A DNA stretch of 64,000 nucleotides from Azospirillum brasilense. Its GTDB lineage: Bacteria; Pseudomonadota; Alphaproteobacteria; Azospirillales; Azospirillaceae. Of this stretch, positions 1 to 9,831 are shown in pieces. Position 1 is the stretch's first letter, and every line of letters starts with the position of its first letter. The stretch lies in the NCBI RefSeq assembly GCF_005222205.1, contig NZ_CP032345.1:1119001-1183000 (forward strand). Reading direction: 5' to 3'. The translations under genes were made by a program, and so were the position numbers. Under the pieces are notes generated by a model. The model was not told the DNA's origin. It saw only the letters and a list, made by a program, of their open reading frames with translations, and searched no databases.

Positions 1-256
1 CAAGCTCGCCGCTCTCCGGCGCGCCCTTCACGGTCTGGAGATACTGGTTGCCGACCTTGCGCACGCGCAACGTCACCAGCCGCCCGGCCAGACGCCGGTC
101 GGCGGTGTCGTAATAGGTGCTTTCCAGGGTCTTGGTGCCGGCTTTTCCCTTGGCGCGGGATGCGACCGCCGGGCAGGACCGGAGCTTCGCCATGTCTTCG
201 GCCCTGACGGCCAGCTTCAGCTCGGTTTCCCGGTTGGACTCCGCTTCGACCACCAT
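1..256 (-). CDS. CYTH-domain protein (partial, C-terminus outside window)
   Basis: The first ~85 residues of a protein that reads out of the window on the minus strand. The N-terminus carries ETELKL, an intact ExExK signature of the CYTH fold (triphosphate tunnel enzymes), followed by a [10 protein letters not shown] segment and an LRVRK strand typical of the family. Members bind inorganic or organic triphosphates with a divalent metal and hydrolyse tripolyphosphate or ThTP, or form cAMP; which applies here cannot be told. Many bacterial members carry a C-terminal CHAD domain, which would lie outside. The ATG at 256 is the first in frame. Family assignment is fairly sure, substrate unknown. 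Confidence 0.8.
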   Translation of the reverse strand, partial: MVVEAESNRETELKLAVRAEDMAKLRSCPAVASRAKGKAGTKTLESTYYDTADRRLAGRLVTLRVRKVGNQYLQTVKGAPESGEL

Positions 257-351
257 TCGTGCCCCGTCGTTTCCGGTGGGTCCCCGTTTTGCACAGGCCC
301 CAGCCACGGTCAAGTTACAGAACCATGACGCTTTTGTTGCAGTCCCCGCAA

Positions 352-1446
352 TCAGGGGCCCGTCTTTTCCAGCACCAGGAGCTTGGACATGTATGCCAGC
401 GACGTCTCACGCAGGCGCAGCCCGGCGGCGGCGAACAGGGCGGGCAGGTCGTCGCGGGCGTAATGGGCGTAGAAGGGCTCGTGGAAGGACTGCGGGAAGC
501 GGTCGATCAGCCCGTCCATCATCGGGTTGTCGCCATACTGCACGCTGTCCATGAAGACCAGGATGCCGCCCGGCTTCAGCACGCGGGCCATCTCGGCGGC
601 GGCCTGGGCGCGGATCTTCGGCGGCAACTCGTGGAACAGGTAGATGCAGGTCACGATGTCCTGCGACCCGCTGGCCAGCGGGATCGCCTCCGCCGCCGCC
701 TGGACCAGCGCGCTGCTGCGCGCCCAGGGGGCGAGGTTGCGCCGCGCCTCACGCAGATAGGCCGGAGAGAGGTCGAGCGCGGTCACCGGCAGGCGCGGGT
801 GGTTGTCCTTAACGAAGGTCAGGAAGCGCCCCGTCCCGGCGGCCACGTCAAGCAGGCGGCAATCCGCGCTGCGGCGCGTTCTCATATATTCGAAGATCGG
901 CACCAGGACCTGACGGCGCATGGCGTCGGCCCCTCCGCCGAACAGCACCTCCACCTGATGGTCGTAGAGACGGGCGCTCTCCTCCGTCAGATAGCCGCCG
1001 GTCTGGTAATGGAAGTTCTGGCGGTAGTAGGCGGGCAGCCCCCCGCTGCCGGGCGGCGGGTTGGCCCGCACCTCCACCGCGGCGTGGTCGCGGCGGCGGC
1101 GCGACACCTCGGGCACGTCGCGGAAGAAGGCGGCGGCGTCGGTCAGCAGCCGGCGCGGGTCGGGCATCAGGTCGTGCGGCAGGCGGTAGTAGCCCGCCTC
1201 GATGTTGGCGAGGTCGCGGGCCAGCAGGGCGCGCAGCTCCTCCAGGATCGCGCGGGTGCCGGGCACCGGACGCCCGCCGGGAGGGGTGGTCCGCGGCGGT
1301 CCGGTGATCCGGCGGCCGATCCGCGCGGCCATCATGTACTGGCCGAGGAACCAGGCGACGCGGGCGGACTGGCTGGCCGCGTAAGCCAGCCGGGGGGCCA
1401 GCCGGGGGACCGGCCGGGCGGAGGACGGCGGGGTGATCCTGTTCAT
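352..1446 (-). CDS. SAM-dependent class I methyltransferase
   Basis: A 364-residue protein. The C-terminal half is a Rossmann methyltransferase: SAM motif [12 protein letters not shown] lies near residues 198-208, an acidic residue ends the next strand (VTALDLSP), and a VLKPGG motif follows. The N-terminal ~190 residues are less conserved and include [14 protein letters not shown], seen in this subfamily but of unknown role. The substrate cannot be inferred. There are two in-frame ATGs six bases apart (1452 and 1446). The gene is divergent from pgk, with about 150 bp between them. Family sure, function open. Confidence 0.85.
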   Translation of the reverse strand: MNRITPPSSARPVPRLAPRLAYAASQSARVAWFLGQYMMAARIGRRITGPPRTTPPGGRPVPGTRAILEELRALLARDLANIEAGYYRLPHDLMPDPRRLLTDAAAFFRDVPEVSRRRRDHAAVEVRANPPPGSGGLPAYYRQNFHYQTGGYLTEESARLYDHQVEVLFGGGADAMRRQVLVPIFEYMRTRRSADCRLLDVAAGTGRFLTFVKDNHPRLPVTALDLSPAYLREARRNLAPWARSSALVQAAAEAIPLASGSQDIVTCIYLFHELPPKIRAQAAAEMARVLKPGGILVFMDSVQYGDNPMMDGLIDRFPQSFHEPFYAHYARDDLPALFAAAGLRLRETSLAYMSKLLVLEKTGP

Positions 1447-1596
1447 GACCATAGAAATGGGATCGGCGGTCCCGCCCGCCCAGAGCCCTGTCTTTTCGCC
1501 GCATGGGGCAACCGGTCGCCCACGCGGGCCGTTGCAAAGCGGGCGCCCCTGTGCTGGATTGCCCGGCAAAAGTTCAACCCGTGGGAAACAGCAGCC

Positions 1597-2793
1597 ATGA
1601 CCGAGTTCAACACCATCGACGACCTCGACGTGAACGGCAAGACGGTGCTGGTGCGTGCCGACCTCAACGTCCCGATGCAGGACGGCAAGGTCTCCGACAC
1701 GACCCGCATCGACCGTCTGGCGCCGACTCTGACCGAGCTGGCGAAGAAGGGTGCGAAGGTCGTGGTTCTGTCGCACTTCGGCCGTCCGAAGAACGGCCCG
1801 GACGCCAAGAACTCGCTGCGCAACGTGCTGGACGCGCTGAGCGCCGCCGTCGGCCAGACCGTCGCCTTCGGTGAGGATTGCGTCGGCGAGAAGGCCAAGG
1901 CCGCCATCGACGGCGTGCAGCCGGGCGCCATCGTGCTGCTGGAGAACACCCGCTTCCACGCGGAAGAGGAAAAGAACGATCCGGCCTTCGCCAAGCGGAT
2001 CGCCGAACTCGGCGACCTCTACGTCAACGACGCCTTCTCCGCCGCGCACCGCGCCCACGCCTCGACCGAGGGCGTCGCCCAGCATCTGCCGGCCGCCGCC
2101 GGCCGCCTGATGCAGGCCGAGCTTGAGGCGCTGACCAAGGCGCTGGAGAAGCCGGAGCGCCCGGTGGCCGCCGTCGTCGGCGGCGCCAAGATCTCCACCA
2201 AGCTGGACCTGCTCGGCAACCTCGTGAAGAAGGTCGACATGCTGGCGCTGGGCGGCGGCATGGCGAACACCTTCCTCTACGCCCAGGGCGTGGATGTCGG
2301 GGCCTCGCTCTGCGAGAAGGACATGGCCGATCAGGCCCGCGCCATCATGGAGACCGCCAAGGCCGCCAATTGCGAGCTTCTGCTGCCCAAGGACTTCATC
2401 GTCGCCAAGGAGTTCAAGGCCGGTGCGGCCAACCGCGCCGTCCCGGCGGACGGCATCGGCGCCGACGAGATGGCGCTCGACGTCGGCCCCAAGACGGTCG
2501 AGTTCCTCGGCCTGAAGCTCCAGGGCGCCAAGACGGTGGTGTGGAACGGTCCGCTGGGCGCCTTCGAGATCCAGCCCTTCGACGCCGGCACCAACGCCGT
2601 CGCCGGCCTCGTCGCCGAGCGCACGTCGGAAGGCGGCCTGCTGTCGGTGGCCGGCGGCGGCGACACCGTGTCGGCGCTGGCCCATGCCGGCGTGGATGAG
2701 AAGTTCACCTACATCTCCGCCGCCGGCGGCGCCTTCCTGGAGTGGCTGGAAGGCAAGGATCTGCCGGGCGTCGCCGCGCTGAAGAAGAAGTAA
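1597..2793 (+). CDS. pgk: phosphoglycerate kinase
   Basis: Full-length 398-residue phosphoglycerate kinase, the usual bacterial size. It interconverts 1,3-bisphosphoglycerate + ADP and 3-phosphoglycerate + ATP in cytosolic glycolysis, gluconeogenesis and the Calvin cycle. Visible landmarks are RADLNVPM near the N-terminus, [25 protein letters not shown], the GGGMANTFL loop and the C-terminal nucleotide site around NGPLGAFE and [10 protein letters not shown]. The ATG at 1597 gives the canonical N-terminus; an open frame extends far upstream but has no family similarity. The gene stands alone rather than beside gap or fba, and is followed by a palindromic repeat. Confidence 0.97.
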   Translation: MTEFNTIDDLDVNGKTVLVRADLNVPMQDGKVSDTTRIDRLAPTLTELAKKGAKVVVLSHFGRPKNGPDAKNSLRNVLDALSAAVGQTVAFGEDCVGEKAKAAIDGVQPGAIVLLENTRFHAEEEKNDPAFAKRIAELGDLYVNDAFSAAHRAHASTEGVAQHLPAAAGRLMQAELEALTKALEKPERPVAAVVGGAKISTKLDLLGNLVKKVDMLALGGGMANTFLYAQGVDVGASLCEKDMADQARAIMETAKAANCELLLPKDFIVAKEFKAGAANRAVPADGIGADEMALDVGPKTVEFLGLKLQGAKTVVWNGPLGAFEIQPFDAGTNAVAGLVAERTSEGGLLSVAGGGDTVSALAHAGVDEKFTYISAAGGAFLEWLEGKDLPGVAALKKK

Positions 2794-2826
2794 GGGTTTG
2801 GGGGAATGGGTGGGCGGTCGAGATGG

Positions 2827-2929
2827 GCCCCCACCCTTCCCACGGCTTCGCCGCGGGCCCCTTCCCTCCCCCGCTGCGCGGGAGAGGGAAGGGGCCCGCG
2901 GCGAAGCGGGGGAGGGTTAGGGTGGGGGC
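2827..2929. repeat. palindromic repeat, class B copy 1
   Basis: A ~103 bp inverted repeat. The outer arms are CCCCCACCC and GGGTGGGGG; the inner arms, rich in CCGCGGGCCCC and CCCTCCCCCGC, pair almost throughout. Near-identical copies lie at 8621-8730 and 42685-42799, and a shorter one at 23591-23683. It sits between the convergent pgk and recR genes, where the long hairpin may also end transcription from both sides. Confidence 0.85.
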
Positions 2930-2952
2930 AAGGACCTCCCCTCCCTAACACG

Positions 2953-3546
2953 TTACAAAGGCCGCCGCGCCTTCAGCGCCGCGGTCAGCGTCCCGTCGTC
3001 CAGATAGTCCAACTCCCCGCCCACCGGCACGCCGTGGGCCAGACGGGACACGGAAACCCCGCTGCCGGACAGGCGGTCGGTCACCACATGGGCGGTGGTC
3101 TGGCCGTCCACCGTGGCGTTCAGCGCCAGGATCACCTCGGTCACCGCCGGGTCCTTTGCGCGTTCCACCAGGGAAGGAATGTTCAGATCGTCCGGCCCCA
3201 CCCCCTGCAGAGCCGACAGCGTGCCGCCCAGCACATGGTAGGTGCCGCGGAAGGCGCGCGTGCGCTCCAGCGCCCAGAGGTCGCCGGCATCCTCCACCAC
3301 GCAGATGGTCGAGCGGTCGCGGCTGTGGTCGGAACAGACGGAGCAGGGGTCGCGGCTGTCGAGGTTGCCGCAGACCGAGCAGTTGCGGATGGCCTCCGCG
3401 GCGAGCGCCATGGATTCGGACAGCGGCACCAGCAGGCTGTCGCGGCGCTTCATGAGGTGCAGCGCCGCCCGCCGCGCCGACCGCGGCCCCAGCCCCGGCA
3501 GCTTGGACAGGAGCTGGATCAGGCGCTCGATTTCAGGTCCGATCAT
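2953..3546 (-). CDS. recR: recombination mediator RecR
   Basis: 197 residues, the standard RecR length. RecR acts with RecF and RecO to load RecA on gapped single-stranded DNA. Visible are the N-terminal helix-hairpin-helix ([14 protein letters not shown], residues ~13-26), a four-cysteine zinc site (Cys56, 59, 68, 71) and the Toprim segment beginning [10 protein letters not shown] near residue 81. It is the last gene of the minus-strand dnaX-ybaB-recR group, an order conserved in many bacteria. About 60 bp separate it from ybaB. Confidence 0.96.
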   Translation of the reverse strand: MIGPEIERLIQLLSKLPGLGPRSARRAALHLMKRRDSLLVPLSESMALAAEAIRNCSVCGNLDSRDPCSVCSDHSRDRSTICVVEDAGDLWALERTRAFRGTYHVLGGTLSALQGVGPDDLNIPSLVERAKDPAVTEVILALNATVDGQTTAHVVTDRLSGSGVSVSRLAHGVPVGGELDYLDDGTLTAALKARRPL

Positions 3547-3607
3547 TCACGGCTTCGTTGTTTTCAAAGGGTGGCCGGGCCGTGCGTTCGGCCCGGCCGC
3601 AAACGCT

Positions 3608-3931
3608 TTAGAACGGCAGCTTCATGCCCGGCGGCAGCTTCATCCCGCCCATCAGGTTCTGGGTCTCGTTGGCTACGTGCTGCTCCACCTTGGCCTTGGC
3701 GTCGTTGAAGGCGGCGATGATCAGGTCTTCCAGGACCTCGATGTCCTCCGGATCGACGATCGACTTGTCGAGCTTGATCTTCTTCATCTCGCCCTTGCCG
3801 TTGACCGTCACGTTGACCATGCCGGCGCCCGACTGGCCGGTCATCTCGACCTCGCCCAAGCGGGCCTGCATCTCCTGCATCTTGGCCTGCATCTGCTGGG
3901 CCTGCTTCATCATCTGGCCGAGGTTCTTCAT
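3608..3931 (-). CDS. ybaB: YbaB/EbfC nucleoid-associated protein
   Basis: A 107-residue YbaB/EbfC family protein: a Met/Gln-rich N-terminal helix (LGQMMKQAQQMQAKMQEMQ), a central strand with MVNVTVNGKGEMKKIKLD, and the C-terminal EDLIIAAFNDAKAKVE helix. Homologues form tweezer-like dimers that bind DNA and are found beside dnaX and recR. A Shine-Dalgarno GGAG lies inside the end of dnaX, and the ATG comes 3 bp after the dnaX stop codon, so translation is probably coupled. Confidence 0.95.
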   Translation of the reverse strand: MKNLGQMMKQAQQMQAKMQEMQARLGEVEMTGQSGAGMVNVTVNGKGEMKKIKLDKSIVDPEDIEVLEDLIIAAFNDAKAKVEQHVANETQNLMGGMKLPPGMKLPF

Positions 3932-3934
3932 GGG

Positions 3935-5797
3935 TCAGAAATCTCCTTCATCGTCGAGCGGGTAATAAACCCCGTCGTCCTGCTGCATGACCATAAGGTC
4001 GGGATTCTCCCCGTCATCCGCAACCTGGGGCTCGGCCTCGACCGCCGCCTTGAGATCGCGGACATCGGTGATCTTCGCGCCGGGGAAGGCGTCCAGAACG
4101 GCGCGCACCACCGGATGCGCCTCCGCCTCCTCCAGCGCGCGCCTCTGGGCGGCCTGCTCCTGCTGGATCAGCGTCGGCTCGCCCGGCGCGTCCGAGACGA
4201 TGACGACCCAGCGCTGGCCGGTCCATTCCGTCAACAGTTGGCCGACGCGATTCGGCAGGGTCGCCGGAGCCAGGGTCGTCAGCCGCAGTTCCAGCCGCCC
4301 CGGCTCCATGCGCACCAGATGGACGCTGCCGGTCAGGTGGCCGTAGAGCGCGCCCTCGCGCTTCTCCGCGAAGACCTGGACCAGCGTGCGGAAGTCGCGC
4401 GGCATCGCCACGCGCTCCTCGTCCGCCACGGCGACGGCCGGCACGGGCTGGACAGCCGGCTGCGGGCTCGGCTGCGCCTGGGCCTGGGCCTGGGCGACGG
4501 CGCGCACGGCGGAGCCGCCCACCGCCACCGGCCCGCCACCGGGACCGCGTGGGGCCGAGCCACCGCCTTGACCACCCTGCCCGCCACCGTTCTGCAAATT
4601 CTGGAACTGGCGGATCAGGTCGCCCGGAGTCGGCATGTCGGCGGCGTAGGACAGCCGCACGATGACCATCTCCAGCGCCTGCTGCGGCACCGGGGCCGCC
4701 TGCACCTCGCCCAGCCCCTTCAGCAGGAGCTGCCACGCGCGGGTCAGCGCCGGCATGCCGAGCTTCGCCGACAGGGCGGCGCCGCGGGTGCGCTCCGCCT
4801 CCGGCAGGCCGGGGTCGTTGGCGCTGTCCGGCACGACCTTCAGCCGCGTCAGATTGTGCACGAGGTCGAGAAGGTCCTGGAGGATCACCACCGGATCGGC
4901 GCCGACGCGGTGCAGGTCGGACAGCAGGTCCATCGCCTCCGCCGGCTTGGCCGAGACGGCGGCCTCGAACAGGTCGATCACCTTGCTGCGGTCGGCCAGA
5001 CCCAGCATGTCGCGCACCTGCTGCGCGGTCACCGTGCCGGCGGCCAGCGCGATGGCCTGGTCGAGCAGCGACAGCCCGTCGCGCACCGACCCGTCGGCGG
5101 CCCGCGCGATCAGCGCGGCGGCGTCCGGCTCGATCCCCGCCCCCTCCAGGCCGGTGACGCGGGTGAAGTGCTCCTTCAGCACCTGGGCGTCGACGCGCCG
5201 CAGGTCGAAGCGCTGGCAGCGCGAGAGCACCGTCACCGGCACCTTGCGGATCTCGGTGGTGGCGAAGACGAACTTCACATGGGCCGGCGGTTCCTCCAGC
5301 GTCTTCAGGAGCGCGTTGAACGCGCTCTTGGAGAGCATGTGGACCTCGTCGATGATGTAGAGCTTGTAGCGCGCCGAGACGGGGGCGTAGCGCACGCCGT
5401 CGATGATCTCGCGGATGTCGTCCACGCCGGTGTGGCTGGCGGCGTCCATCTCCATCACATCGACGTGGCGGTCCTCGGCGATGGCGCGGCAATTGTCGCA
5501 GACGCCGCAGGGCGTCACGGTCGGCCCGCCGGTGCCGTCCGGCCCGGTGCAGTTCAGCGCGCGGGCAATGATGCGGGCGGTGGTCGTCTTGCCCACGCCG
5601 CGCACGCCGGTCAGCATGAAGGCCTGGGCGATGCGGCCCGAATTGATGGCGTTGGTCAGGGTGCGGACGAGCGCGTCCTGCCCGATCAGCTCGGCAAAGC
5701 TCTTCGGACGGTATTTCCGCGCCAGCACCCGGTAGGCGAGGCCCCCGGACGTCCCGGAAACGGAAGAGGACATATCGGCAACGGTGGTATCGGTCAC
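3935..5797 (-). CDS. dnaX: DNA polymerase III subunits gamma/tau
   Basis: A 620-residue clamp-loader ATPase. Walker A GVRGVGKTT is at residues ~64-72, the zinc module uses Cys83, 97, 100 and 103, the DEVH Walker B is near 150, and the SRC sensor motif near 192. A Gly-rich linker at about 400-430 separates the AAA+ core from the C-terminal tau region that would contact DnaB and the polymerase. I saw no slippery A-tract for a programmed frameshift, so a separate gamma form is not evident. The longest start is GTG at 5797; ATG at 5773 (MSSSVSG) is equally plausible. Its upstream neighbour on the same strand is the SRP RNA. Confidence 0.96.
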   Translation of the reverse strand: MTDTTVADMSSSVSGTSGGLAYRVLARKYRPKSFAELIGQDALVRTLTNAINSGRIAQAFMLTGVRGVGKTTTARIIARALNCTGPDGTGGPTVTPCGVCDNCRAIAEDRHVDVMEMDAASHTGVDDIREIIDGVRYAPVSARYKLYIIDEVHMLSKSAFNALLKTLEEPPAHVKFVFATTEIRKVPVTVLSRCQRFDLRRVDAQVLKEHFTRVTGLEGAGIEPDAAALIARAADGSVRDGLSLLDQAIALAAGTVTAQQVRDMLGLADRSKVIDLFEAAVSAKPAEAMDLLSDLHRVGADPVVILQDLLDLVHNLTRLKVVPDSANDPGLPEAERTRGAALSAKLGMPALTRAWQLLLKGLGEVQAAPVPQQALEMVIVRLSYAADMPTPGDLIRQFQNLQNGGGQGGQGGGSAPRGPGGGPVAVGGSAVRAVAQAQAQAQPSPQPAVQPVPAVAVADEERVAMPRDFRTLVQVFAEKREGALYGHLTGSVHLVRMEPGRLELRLTTLAPATLPNRVGQLLTEWTGQRWVVIVSDAPGEPTLIQQEQAAQRRALEEAEAHPVVRAVLDAFPGAKITDVRDLKAAVEAEPQVADDGENPDLMVMQQDDGVYYPLDDEGDF

Positions 5798-5894
5798 GCG
5801 GCTGGCCCGGTAATCGGCTTCACGACGGAGCGCAGAATAGCGTCACGGCACGGGGCTGTCGCCGTTTCAATTCGCTGCAGGAATTTATGGGGAA

Positions 5895-5998
5895 GGGTGG
5901 GAGGCTGGACGAACGACCCGAGCCGAAACTCGTTACGGCTGCTTCCTTCCGGACCTGACCGGGTTGGCGAGGGACTCGTCCGCCGCCAGCCTCCCGCG
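5895..5998 (-). ncRNA. ffs: signal recognition particle 4.5S RNA
   Basis: On the minus strand the sequence contains GGTCAGGTCCGGAAGGAAGC, the nearly invariant tip of bacterial SRP RNA (domain IV) that binds Ffh. The termini pair as GGGAGGCTGG with CCAGCCTCCC (5986-5995 with 5899-5908), giving a ~100 nt hairpin as in the small bacterial type. It lies just upstream of dnaX, a location seen in other alphaproteobacteria. The exact ends are estimated. Confidence 0.95.
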
Positions 5999-6065
5999 CC
6001 TTATATCGGCGATCACGCCGCCCCATGCAAGACCAAACTGCGGGCTTTCCGTTTGACGCGGAACG

Positions 6066-6100
6066 AAAAAGCCCCGCGTCCGGCGGAACGCGGGGCTTTT
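6066..6100 (-). terminator. rho-independent terminator after cytochrome c gene
   Basis: Inverted repeat GCCCCGCG / CGCGGGGC (6071-6078 and 6089-6096) with A-tracts on one side and T-tracts on the other. Read on the minus strand it ends in TTTTT just downstream of the cytochrome gene stop at 6130. The symmetric tails could also stop plus-strand reads. Confidence 0.85.
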
Positions 6101-6129
6101 GCCTGTTTCCCGGATGGGACCGCCGCGCG

Positions 6130-6669
6130 TTACTGCGGCAGCGGCGCCGGGCTGTCGGACAGGGAGCGCAGATAGGCGATGATGTTCGCCCGCTCCTGGT
6201 CCTTCTTGACGCCGGCGAAGGTCATCTTGGTGCCCGGTGCGTAGGCCTTCGGGTCGTAGAGGAAGTGGTTCAGCTCGTCGTAGTTCCAGGGGCCGGCCTT
6301 GCCCTTGATGGCGTCGGAATAGGCGAAGCCGTCCAGATGGCCGTGCGGGGCGCCGACGATGCCGTAGAGGTTCGGGCCGACCTTGTTCGGGCCGCCCTTG
6401 TCGAAGCTGTGGCAGGCAGCGCAGGCCTTGGCGGCGGACTGGCCGGCGGCGGCGTCGGCCTTGGCGAGCAGCGGGGCGATCTCGGCGGGGCCGGACGGGG
6501 CGGCGCCACCGCTGGGGGCCGGAGCGGCGCCTTCCGGCATGGCCACCACATAGCCGGGCTTCTCAGGCGTCTTCGGGTGCACCAGAACTTCCGCGGCGAA
6601 GCCGGCCAGCATGGCGATCAGACCCGCCAGCAGCACGGCGCCGAAAATCTTGTTCCACTCCATGCTCAT
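6130..6669 (-). CDS. cycM: membrane-anchored c-type cytochrome (CycM/c552-like)
   Basis: 179 residues. An uncleaved N-terminal membrane anchor (~residues 8-29) is followed by an Ala/Pro-rich linker and a class I cytochrome c domain. The heme site CAACH is at residues 83-87, and the distal ligand is probably Met149 in GTKMTF. Homologues shuttle electrons from the bc1 complex to terminal oxidases in the periplasm. The start MSMEW at 6669 places the anchor first; a second ATG lies 6 bp later. It is divergent from kdsB and followed by a clear terminator, so it is a single-gene unit. Function by family; partner oxidase not in window. Confidence 0.92.
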   Translation of the reverse strand: MSMEWNKIFGAVLLAGLIAMLAGFAAEVLVHPKTPEKPGYVVAMPEGAAPAPSGGAAPSGPAEIAPLLAKADAAAGQSAAKACAACHSFDKGGPNKVGPNLYGIVGAPHGHLDGFAYSDAIKGKAGPWNYDELNHFLYDPKAYAPGTKMTFAGVKKDQERANIIAYLRSLSDSPAPLPQ

Positions 6670-6907
6670 AACGTCTTGTTCCCCTTTTTTGTCGTGCCGC
6701 GGGCCCGTCGCCAGGGCTGGCTGGTTCTCCGCCGCACGATAGCGTGACCGCGGCGGCTTGTCACCGCTTCGGCCCCCTCCCTTGCCACAGGAATATCGGT
6801 TCCCCGACTGTTGGCCACCTGAATATTGGAGTGACGCCGCTTGACGCAAAGGGCGATCCATGGTTCACCCGCGCCACCTTTCCGACGCGACAGGGGGCCG
6901 TTCCATC

Positions 6908-7708
6908 ATGAACGCCGACATGAACGCAGACGCAGACAGCAAGACGACGCCGAACCCGCCGCCGTCCAATCCCATCGTGGTCATTCCCGCCCGCATGGCC
7001 TCCACCCGCCTGCCGGGGAAGCCGCTGGCCGACATCGGCGGCGCGCCGATGATCGTGCAGGTGTGGCGCCGCGCCATGGAGGCGGAGATCGGCCCCGTGG
7101 TGGTCGCCTGCGGCGAGCCGGAGATCGCCGCGGCGGTGGAAGCGGCGGGCGGCACCGCCGTGCTGACCAGGCCCGACCACCCCTCGGGCTCCGACCGCAT
7201 TTTCGAGGCGGTCAGCCTGCTCGACCCGGAGGGAAAGTACGACGCGGTGGTCAACGTGCAGGGCGACCTGCCGACCATCGAGCCGGCGGTGGTGCGCGCC
7301 GCCTTCGCCCCGCTGTCCGACCCACAGGTGGACATCGCCACGCTGGTGGTCGAGATCACGCGGGAGGAGGAGCGCACCGACCCCAACGTGGTCAAGGCCG
7401 TCCTGGAGCTGCCGCCCGGCGCCCGGCGCGGCCGCGCCCTGTATTTCAGCCGCGCCACCGCCCCGTGGGGCGACGGGCCGCTGTTCCACCACATCGGGCT
7501 GTACGCCTACCGCCGCGCCGCGCTGGAGCGCTACGTCCGCCTGCCGCCCTCGGCGCTGGAGCAGCGGGAACGGCTGGAGCAGCTCCGCGCGCTGGCCTTC
7601 GGGATGCGCATCGACGCCGCCGTCGTTGACGCGGTTCCGCTCGGCGTCGATACTCCCGCCGACCTGGAGCGCGCCCGCGCGATCCTCGCCAAGCGCACCT
7701 CCCTTTAA
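6908..7708 (+). CDS. kdsB: 3-deoxy-manno-octulosonate cytidylyltransferase
   Basis: 266 residues. KdsB activates KDO as CMP-KDO for the lipopolysaccharide inner core. It shows the family start [17 protein letters not shown], the DHPSGSDRI loop and the VVNVQGDLP motif. A ~17-residue N-terminal tail precedes the catalytic fold. ATG at 6908 is preceded by AGGGGGCC; an upstream GTG-type start is possible but adds non-conserved residues. pheA follows after 14 bp, so the two are probably cotranscribed although the pathways are unrelated. Confidence 0.94.
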   Translation: MNADMNADADSKTTPNPPPSNPIVVIPARMASTRLPGKPLADIGGAPMIVQVWRRAMEAEIGPVVVACGEPEIAAAVEAAGGTAVLTRPDHPSGSDRIFEAVSLLDPEGKYDAVVNVQGDLPTIEPAVVRAAFAPLSDPQVDIATLVVEITREEERTDPNVVKAVLELPPGARRGRALYFSRATAPWGDGPLFHHIGLYAYRRAALERYVRLPPSALEQRERLEQLRALAFGMRIDAAVVDAVPLGVDTPADLERARAILAKRTSL

Positions 7709-7722
7709 AAGAAGACCTCCCG

Positions 7723-8607
7723 ATGACGACCTCGAACGTGATCGCCTTCCAGGGCCTGCCCGGCGCCTATTCGGACCTGTCCTGCCGGACGGTCTTTCCG
7801 GAAATGACGACGCTGCCCTGCGCCACGTTCGAGGACGCCTTCGCCGCCGTGCGCGAGGGGCGCGCGGCGCTCGCCATGATCCCGGTGGAGAACTCCATCG
7901 CCGGGCGCGTGGCCGACAACCACCATCTGCTGCCCGAGGGCGGCCTGCACATCATCGGCGAGCATTTCCAGCGGGTGAACCACCAGCTCCTCGCCCCCAA
8001 GGGCGCGACGCTGGCCGGGCTGAAGACGGTGCGCAGCCACATCCAGGCGCTGTCCCAGTGCCGCAACATGACGCGGGAGCTGGGGCTGACGGCGATCTCC
8101 CACGCCGACACCGCGGGCGCCGCCGCCGAGATCGCCAAGCTGGGCGACCCACAGCACGCCGCCATCGCCTCCTCGCTGGCCGCCGACATCTACGGGCTGG
8201 ACATCCTGAAGGGCGGCATCGAGGACGCGGAGCACAACACCACCCGCTTCCTGATCCTGTCCCGCGAACCGAAGACCCCGCCGCTGCCCGCCGAGGGGAC
8301 CGGGGCCAAGATCATCACCACCTTCGTCTTCCGCGTGCGCAGCGTGCCGGCCGCCCTCTACAAGGCGCTGGGCGGCTTCGCCACCAACGGCATCAACATG
8401 ACGAAGCTGGAAAGCTACATGGTCGGCGGGCACTTCACCCAGACCCAGTTCTACGCCGACGTCGAGGGCCATCCGGAGGAGCGCTCCCTGCGCCTGGCGC
8501 TGGAGGAGCTGGCCTTCTTCGCCCGCGCCGGCGAGGTGAAGATCCTGGGCGTCTACCCCGCCAACCCCTTCCGCTATCAGGAAAGCCAGCGCATCGGCGA
8601 GGATTGA
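7723..8607 (+). CDS. pheA: prephenate dehydratase
   Basis: A 294-residue monofunctional prephenate dehydratase; prephenate becomes phenylpyruvate in phenylalanine synthesis. The catalytic domain holds the TRF triplet at residues ~174-176 (HNTTRFLIL), and the C-terminal ACT domain begins near residue 195 with KLESYMVGG in the phenylalanine-binding region, so feedback inhibition by Phe is likely. No chorismate mutase domain is fused, unlike enterobacterial PheA. It is second in an apparent kdsB-pheA operon and is followed by a palindromic repeat. Confidence 0.96.
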   Translation: MTTSNVIAFQGLPGAYSDLSCRTVFPEMTTLPCATFEDAFAAVREGRAALAMIPVENSIAGRVADNHHLLPEGGLHIIGEHFQRVNHQLLAPKGATLAGLKTVRSHIQALSQCRNMTRELGLTAISHADTAGAAAEIAKLGDPQHAAIASSLAADIYGLDILKGGIEDAEHNTTRFLILSREPKTPPLPAEGTGAKIITTFVFRVRSVPAALYKALGGFATNGINMTKLESYMVGGHFTQTQFYADVEGHPEERSLRLALEELAFFARAGEVKILGVYPANPFRYQESQRIGED

Positions 8608-8620
8608 GCACCCGCCCACT

Positions 8621-8730
8621 TGCCCCCACCCTTCCCACGGCTTCGCCGCGGGCCCCTTCCCTCCCCCGCTTCGCAGGAGAGGGACCTTAATCCCCTCCCC
8701 TGCGAAGCGGGGGAGGGCTAGGGGGGGCAA
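8621..8730. repeat. palindromic repeat, class B copy 2
   Basis: A ~110 bp inverted repeat between the convergent pheA and nudC. It shares TTGCCCCCACCC, the CACGGCTTCGCCGCGGGCC block and GCGAAGCGGGGGAGGG with copies at 2827 and 42685. Only 13 bp follow the pheA stop, so it probably forms the 3' end of that transcript. Confidence 0.85.
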
Positions 8731-8747
8731 GCGACCCGCCGTCTCCC

Positions 8748-9689
8748 TCACTCCCCCTCGGCGATCCACTCGTCGATCAGGCGGCGGGCGATGCTGTCGG
8801 GGCGGGCGAGGCGAAAGTCCTCGCTGGGCGTGAAGGTCCGCAAAAACTCGCGGTCGAACCAGTGGGCCGTCTCCAGCTCCTCCATGTCCGTCTGGATGTC
8901 CAAAGTCACCGCCCGGGCGCTGAAGCCCAGCATCAGCGAGGACGGGAAGGGCCAGGGCTGGGACGAGTGGTAGCGGATGTCGGTGACCTCCAGCCCCACC
9001 TCCTCCAGCACCTCGCGCTTGACGCTGTCCTCCAGGCTTTCGCCCGGCTCGACGAAGCCGGCCAGAACCGAATGCATGCCCGGCGGGAAGCGGGAGTTGC
9101 GGCCCAGCACCATGCGCCCGGCCCCGTCATGGACGAGCATGATCACCGCCGGGTCGGTGCGCGGGAAATGGTGGGTGGCGCAGTCCGGGTTGGTGCAGAC
9201 GCGCACATGCCCGCCCTCGGCACCCGCCGCGACCGAGCCGCAGACGCCGCAGAAGCGGTGCCGGGCGTTCCACCAAGTGATGCCGCGGGCGTAGGCGCAC
9301 AGCCCGGCCTCCGTCGCCTCCATCACCGGCCCGACGGCGCGCAGGTCCTCGAAGCGGCCGAGCCCGGCCAGGGCCGGATGCTCCTCCGGCGCCTCCAGAC
9401 CGGTCAGATCGACAGTGAAGTGCGGAACGCCGTCGAGCAGGCCGAGGAAGACCGGCTCCACCCCCCAGTCGCCACCACAGGCGACGGCGACCGCGCGGGC
9501 CGAGTCGGCGTCGCCGGTCACGAAGTTGCGCGATTTCGCCACGGGCAGCAGGCGCGCGTTCGGCGAGGCCCAGGCGTCTTTCAGCCAGTCCTTGTCCTTG
9601 CGGCGCACACCGGCGCGGTCGAGCGGGATGCCGGCATAGGCGTTCGGGCGGGCGTTCGGGCGGTCGGATGGGGAGGAGCGGTCGTGCAT
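8748..9689 (-). CDS. nudC: NAD(+)/NADH diphosphatase (RNA deNADding Nudix hydrolase)
   Basis: 313 residues. The zinc ribbon (Cys147, 150, 165, 170) is followed by the Nudix box GFVEPGE...REVLEEVG (residues ~211-233) and the NudC signature SQPWPFPSS (~243). Together these separate NudC from other Nudix enzymes. It cleaves NADH to NMNH and AMP, and homologues remove NAD caps from RNA. The start ATG at 9689 is the first compatible with the family. It is divergent from hisN, with 142 bp between. Confidence 0.94.
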   Translation of the reverse strand: MHDRSSPSDRPNARPNAYAGIPLDRAGVRRKDKDWLKDAWASPNARLLPVAKSRNFVTGDADSARAVAVACGGDWGVEPVFLGLLDGVPHFTVDLTGLEAPEEHPALAGLGRFEDLRAVGPVMEATEAGLCAYARGITWWNARHRFCGVCGSVAAGAEGGHVRVCTNPDCATHHFPRTDPAVIMLVHDGAGRMVLGRNSRFPPGMHSVLAGFVEPGESLEDSVKREVLEEVGLEVTDIRYHSSQPWPFPSSLMLGFSARAVTLDIQTDMEELETAHWFDREFLRTFTPSEDFRLARPDSIARRLIDEWIAEGE

Positions 9690-9831
9690 GGCGAAGAGGC
9701 TGCCACAAGCCCGCGGAACGGGGAAGCGGCGTCCCGCGCAACCCTCCTCCTTCATTGATGGTTTGCGCCGACGGAACGCCCGACTAGGATGCCGCCCTCG
9801 TCCCAACCACGCACGATCCGGCGGAGCGACC

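Noticed and set aside
352-2685. Minus-strand open frame of 777 codons spanning the pgk gene
   Set aside because: Only the part up to ~1446 is a real methyltransferase; the rest is antisense to pgk and low-complexity, an effect of high GC content.
3935-5797. Programmed frameshift in dnaX
   Set aside because: No A-rich slippery heptamer or following hairpin was seen in the linker region.
3242-6175. Plus-strand 977-codon open frame over recR, ybaB and dnaX
   Set aside because: Antisense to a conserved gene cluster; no family similarity.
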